From Euperipatoides rowelli (Eukaryota > Onychophora > Udeonychophora > Euonychophora > Peripatopsidae): 11,127 bases of DNA. The position numbers were made by a program, and so were the translations under genes. The first letter of the stretch is position 1. Each line of letters starts with the position of its first letter. The notes beneath the pieces were generated by a model that was not told the origin of the DNA, ran no database searches, and saw only the letters and a list, made by a program, of their open reading frames with translations. Below, piece by piece: positions 7,738 through 11,127 of the stretch. The stretch is taken from NCBI GenBank assembly GCA_003024985.2, contig PXIH01S0018419.1; one strand, given 5' to 3'.

Positions 7738-7912
7738 CTGGCCAACAGGCCCATTGTTCAGGCCTGCGCCTCTCCCCCCTCTCATCACTCCTGGCCATAA
7801 CTATGTAGTTTCTTCTGCAGTTTCTTCATACACAAGACCACTTGGCCCTGGGCCCCAGGACTACAGCCCCATCTAACCCCCCCCCCCTTCCTATGTGGTG
7901 GCCCAGTCCATT
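7738..7912 (+). repeat. GC-rich interspersed repeat fragment, island E
   Basis: A 175-bp less AT-rich block with C-rich parts at 7741-7795 and 7841-7887, including the small hairpin CCTGG-GCC-CCAGG and C11 at 7877-7887, ending GTGGTGGCCCAGTCC. Its make-up (GGGCCCCAGGACT, AGCCCC, poly-C, GGCCCAGTCC) resembles islands A to D. No coding frame crosses it. It is likely a larger fragment of the same or a related interspersed repeat. Confidence 0.5.
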
Positions 7913-7914
7913 TA

Positions 7915-9060
7915 ATGCACTATCTTTTTTTTTTTAAAGTTATACCATAATGCAAAATGATAAAATGAATAATGCTTACCTTTAAAAACAATAAAATATT
8001 GTCTAAACATACAGTATATATGCCTGATTCGTATTCTAGGAAAGTTATATCTTTTGAAAATACATGTTCATGTATTAATTTATTTTAATGTTTTTGCCCA
8101 TTCAGTTTATAAAGTTGTTCAGATTTATGGGCTTTGGATTATCAACCCTTTATTTCAAGAAATATGCTTGTACTGTATATACTGTATTTCTAACTTAAAT
8201 TTATTATATAAAAATAATTATTATACTTTCCCTTTGAAGTTCCTGTTGTTGCACAACTTTGCAATCTACATTTAACATCCTCCTACATATTAGCTAAAAG
8301 TTTAAAATTCCCTTAGGGATTAAAATATAACACATCACAAATTCTGCTCTAATAATAAAACAAAAAACCACCAGGAAGGATAACATTATTTACATTAGAA
8401 TAAAAACATTTTAAAAAATGATAGAGAAAATAATGCTCCTATTTTACATGTTATCAAGTAATTCCATAAACTACTTCTATAGTATATGAAATAACTATTA
8501 TAATGGAACTGTAGTTAAGGAAAGGGATGTAAATAGGAAGGAAGCAAATAAGAAAAGTTTATTGTTATTTTGCTAAACAAAGTGACACTGAATTAATATT
8601 TAGAAACTTATTTGAAAAACAATACATTTCTACAATGATGATTAAAAATTTAGTCCATATCCCATGACAATTTTAGAATTCTCGGTGAATCAAAATCAAT
8701 TTGAATTACAGTAGGCTATGTGTAGGCTACTGTATATAAGATGGGTGATTAAGTATGAACGTGATAACTTGTGTAATCGTTATTCAATTTTGACAAACTT
8801 TTAACACAAAAAAATTTAAAAATACCAGATAAGAATTTTAATATTGGATAACTAAATTCAGAATTAAATCAATAGTGTGGAAAATTAAAGATTTTTCTTT
8901 AAAAAAATCACAAAAAAAGATTTGTGTAATAAAGATATTTTAATATAAAAATCCAACAATTGATTAAAATACAACAGGAATTCAAATAACTGGATATCTA
9001 TTTTGGAGTTTAATAAATTTGTCTTTAATTTTGTGATCAAATATTCTTTTCAAAATTCAT
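7915..9060. other. AT-rich spacer, no gene seen
   Basis: No recognisable gene. The short frame at 8054-8275 has no domain I know and fits the AT-rich background. A small direct repeat of GTAGGCTA with an 11-bp period lies near 8710-8728. Confidence 0.6.
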
Positions 9061-9105
9061 AGCTGCTAGAGATGTTGATTGATTTTGATCAGACGGGTTC
9101 AATTG

Positions 9106-9510
9106 AATCCACCATCTTAAAACAATATGACATCTGGTTTTAAAAAATATATAAATCCATTAATTCTTGAACCGATTTTACCAGGCATGGACCAAATGGC
9201 TGACATGCTCCTGAGGTTACTTTCTTCAGCTAAATCCACCATCTTGATTCTTGAATCGATATGGCAGCCAATTAAAAAAAAACCCAAATCCCATAATTCT
9301 TAACCAATTTATTCAGACATAAACCAAGAAGTTGCTAAGGTCCAGAGAAGTTATTGTTGCTCGTTTAAATCCAGCATCTTGAATAAATGTGGCAGACAAT
9401 TGTACAAAAAAAAATGATAACTCCAGTAATTTTTTATCAATTTTTGCCAAATAATTTTTAAAATTATGAAAAACCTCTAAAAGTGCCACCAACATGTGAT
9501 TCCACTCTAT
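9106..9510 (+). repeat. Diverged tandem array, about 130-bp unit, three copies plus a partial
   Basis: The anchor word AATCCACCATCTT at 9106 recurs as AATCCACCATCTT at 9233 and AATCCAGCATCTT at 9368, and in decayed form as GATTCCACTCTAT at 9498. Spacings are 127, 135 and 130 bp. Inside each unit the same order holds: anchor, a TATGGCAGCC-like word (AATATGACATC, GATATGGCAGCC, AATGTGGCAGAC), an A run, CCATAATTCTT-like sequence, AACCAATTTT-like sequence, then a less conserved GCTAAGG/GCTCCTGAGG stretch. Sequence from about 9061 may hold a decayed preceding half-unit. The units differ from each other substantially, so the array is old. Short frames across it are incidental. Confidence 0.8.
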
Positions 9511-10500
9511 ATATTTTTTTAATTTAGCTCAATATGTTTCTCATAACTTCCGATTATGCATCTTAGTGGTAGCTTAACTATTATAGTTTTGTAAATATTT
9601 TGTTTCTTTAAGTTTAATTTGTTTTTTTTTTGTTTATTATTTTGAGTTCAGTTGAAGCAACCAGTGCTATTCTCTTGGTTTTTGAATTTGCAGTGAATTA
9701 TTCATTTAGAAAACAATTTCTAAAGGGATAACTGAGGTGATTCCTAGGGCCTTCAATTGATATTCCATTCTGCTGAATTCTGTGATATTTTTTTTATTAA
9801 GCGAAGGATTGCCCATAAATTGTTTTTTTTTCTTTGATTTTCTTTTCCTCTTTTATTTGAATTGATATTATTATTTCATCGTGATTCATAGTCTGTTTGT
9901 GAATGATTAGCCATACCTGCAGTTGCCTATTTGATCCCTTAGTACATACTGTAATTTGGGGCGGTTCAGTATACTCTAGAAGAGAGATTTAATGGATAAT
10001 ATCTTGACTGTTATGTTGGTTTAGACTGATGTGATTACTTTCTTTGAAATAATTATAATGTCTTGTAACAAATTTACCGCTTTTAAGTATTTCCACATGG
10101 ATTGTGTCTACTAACGTGAACGTTGTAAGATTTGGTGGACCACGTCATTGACATCCTGACATGTCTCATATTTTTATTTATTATATTTTTAAATCAAATA
10201 TTATTTGGAAGCTATATACATGAGGCCCATATCCTTTTATGCTAGACCCTCATATCTTTAAATTTTAATTACAAATACATTTTATGTAAATAATTATAAC
10301 TTTATTTTAGAAATATATCGCTAGATTGTTGAGCGATTTATTTTGTATATTTGCAATTTATTAAAATAAATAAACGCTAACAATAAACCATTTGAAGTTA
10401 AAATTTCATGTGCAGACATAACCTGCGATTACATAATATATTTGTCAGTTTGCAAAGAAAAATGATGCAGACTACTGATACTACTTTTAGTGTTTCCTGC
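9511..10500. other. AT-rich spacer, no gene seen
   Basis: Slightly T-rich, with several T runs between 9620 and 9835. No gene, RNA or repeat is supported. Confidence 0.6.
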
Positions 10501-10506
10501 ATAGCA

Positions 10507-10539
10507 TTATTGCATGGCAGGGCACCTGCCATGCAATAA
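10507..10539. repeat. Perfect 15-bp inverted repeat with 3-nt loop
   Basis: TTATTGCATGGCAGG at 10507-10521 and its exact complement at 10525-10539 are separated by GCA. The arms have mixed base composition and near-zero spacing, so the DNA could extrude a cruciform and a transcript would form a very stable hairpin. ATGCCTTT occurs twice just downstream (about 10548 and 10568). The arm is too short for a typical animal microRNA precursor and flanking pairing is not seen. Confidence 0.92.
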
Positions 10540-10579
10540 CTTCCACCATGCCTTTATTTTTAGCACTATGCCTTTTTGC

Positions 10580-10634
10580 AATAATAATAAATAATAATAA
10601 TAAATAATAAATAATCATCATCATCATAATAATA
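10580..10634 (+). repeat. AAT / ATC compound microsatellite
   Basis: Repeated ATA/AAT units with occasional AAAT interruptions run to about 10614, then four TCA units, then further AAT units. Confidence 0.9.
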
Positions 10635-10820
10635 TACCTAGATGTATAAAATCAATTATTAATTTATTTTACTTCAAAATAGTAGTTTTACTACTTTTAA
10701 ATCTCGAATAATGTACNCTATATTTTAAAATTAGTTAAAAAAAAAAACTTATTTACATTTAATTTGTAAACTGCTATGCTGGTAACCTTAGTAACACAGT
10801 ATTCATTTACATGTAGTGGC
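10635..10820. other. AT-rich spacer with one ambiguous base
   Basis: No feature seen. Position 10717 is N, showing an unresolved base in the assembly. Confidence 0.7.
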
Positions 10821-11126
10821 TTAAACAAAATTTAAAAAGTAATCATTAATCGGTGCGTTCTTCGAGGCAAGGTTTGTGTTCGTGGATCGCCAAAGATTTC
10901 TATCTTGAGCTCTTATTTTTAATACAGAAAAAAAAAAAACGTAAAACAAAAATATTTTTTCTCCATAACTAATGTGGCCTCTATAGTTTTGATCACCAAA
11001 GAAAAGTATAAGATCCTTAAATTCTGCTAATTCTAATTCAATAAAAAAATTGAACTTAGGTGCTAGTATTAAAGAACTTTGTTTTGGATTAAATATTAAG
11101 CCGTGTATCCACCAAAGCAACTTGTG
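10821..11126 (-). pseudogene. Possible fragment of a non-LTR retrotransposon reverse transcriptase
   Basis: A minus-strand frame is open from the window edge to a TAA at 10821-10823, about 101 codons. Counting from the TTG at 11120, it reads W-I-H-G-L at residues 4-8, N-P-K at 11-13, S-S at 15-16 and L-F-F-G-D at 39-43. Non-LTR reverse transcriptases carry a similar pattern (W, then GL-x-x-NP-x-KS, then a hydrophobic strand with GD/G and a later K-N-LG) just after the YxDD catalytic motif. The catalytic motif would lie beyond the right edge. The last 45 residues resemble no family I know, and the expected NLG motif is missing, which suggests decay. Chance resemblance is possible. Confidence 0.3.
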
Positions 11127-11127
11127 T

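Noticed and set aside
6780-8275. Plus-strand frames of 61 to 73 codons (6780, 7204, 8054)
   Set aside because: Composition dominated by I, F, L, N, Y and K as expected from AT-rich noise; no motifs and no splice context.
9094-9112. GGGTTCAATTGAATCC as a tRNA T-arm
   Set aside because: The six-base loop is wrong for a T-arm and there is no box A or acceptor stem upstream; it is also partly the start of the tandem array.
9313-9495. 60-codon minus-strand frame
   Set aside because: Lies wholly in the diverged tandem array and is not kept open in the other units.
9106-9510. CRISPR-like spacing of repeats
   Set aside because: Units are about 130 bp, diverged, and there is no short identical repeat with unique spacers.
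10507-10539. MicroRNA precursor
   Set aside because: Stem of 15 bp with a 3-nt loop and no flanking pairing is too small.

Overview
This window looks like non-coding DNA from the nuclear genome of an animal, probably an invertebrate. I cannot name the species. It is strongly AT-rich by eye and full of A, T and trinucleotide runs. No reading frame of convincing length or composition is present, and there is no sign of operons, ribosome binding sites or CRISPR. One ambiguous base (N) lies at 10717, so this is assembled sequence. The GC-rich patches, the hAT element and the diverged tandem repeats are what one expects from an intron or intergenic stretch of an animal genome.

Layout. 1-890 is a repeat-rich block. 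It opens with a perfect 24-bp-arm inverted repeat (6-69), then a period-3 patch whose minus strand reads as a 26-residue hydrophobic helix, then a possible inverted-repeat element with imperfect 26-27 bp ends (154-853). A diverged copy of the opening repeat follows just beyond it. 890-5280 is mostly featureless AT-rich sequence. It is broken by three short GC-rich repeat fragments, a perfect 33-bp tandem duplication (3777-3842), an A-tract repeat pair and a possible decayed tRNA-type SINE head (about 4232-4280).

The best-supported feature is a 634-bp non-autonomous hAT transposon at 5296-5929. It has perfect 14-bp terminal inverted repeats and a perfect 8-bp target duplication of the Buster-type form nnnTAnnn. 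It carries no transposase, so it would depend on an enzyme made elsewhere in the genome.

5940-9060 is again gene-poor and holds two larger GC-rich repeat fragments (7606-7660 and 7738-7912) that share short segments with the earlier islands in the opposite orientation. 9106-9510 is an array of three diverged units of about 130 bp plus the start of a fourth. 10507-10539 is a perfect 15-bp-arm hairpin, followed by an AAT/ATC microsatellite. At the right edge, the minus strand carries an open frame that runs off the window and resembles the part of a non-LTR reverse transcriptase just after the catalytic motif; I treat it as a possible retrotransposon fossil.

No host gene can be supported. I found no new multi-gene system; the points of interest are mobile-element and repeat biology.
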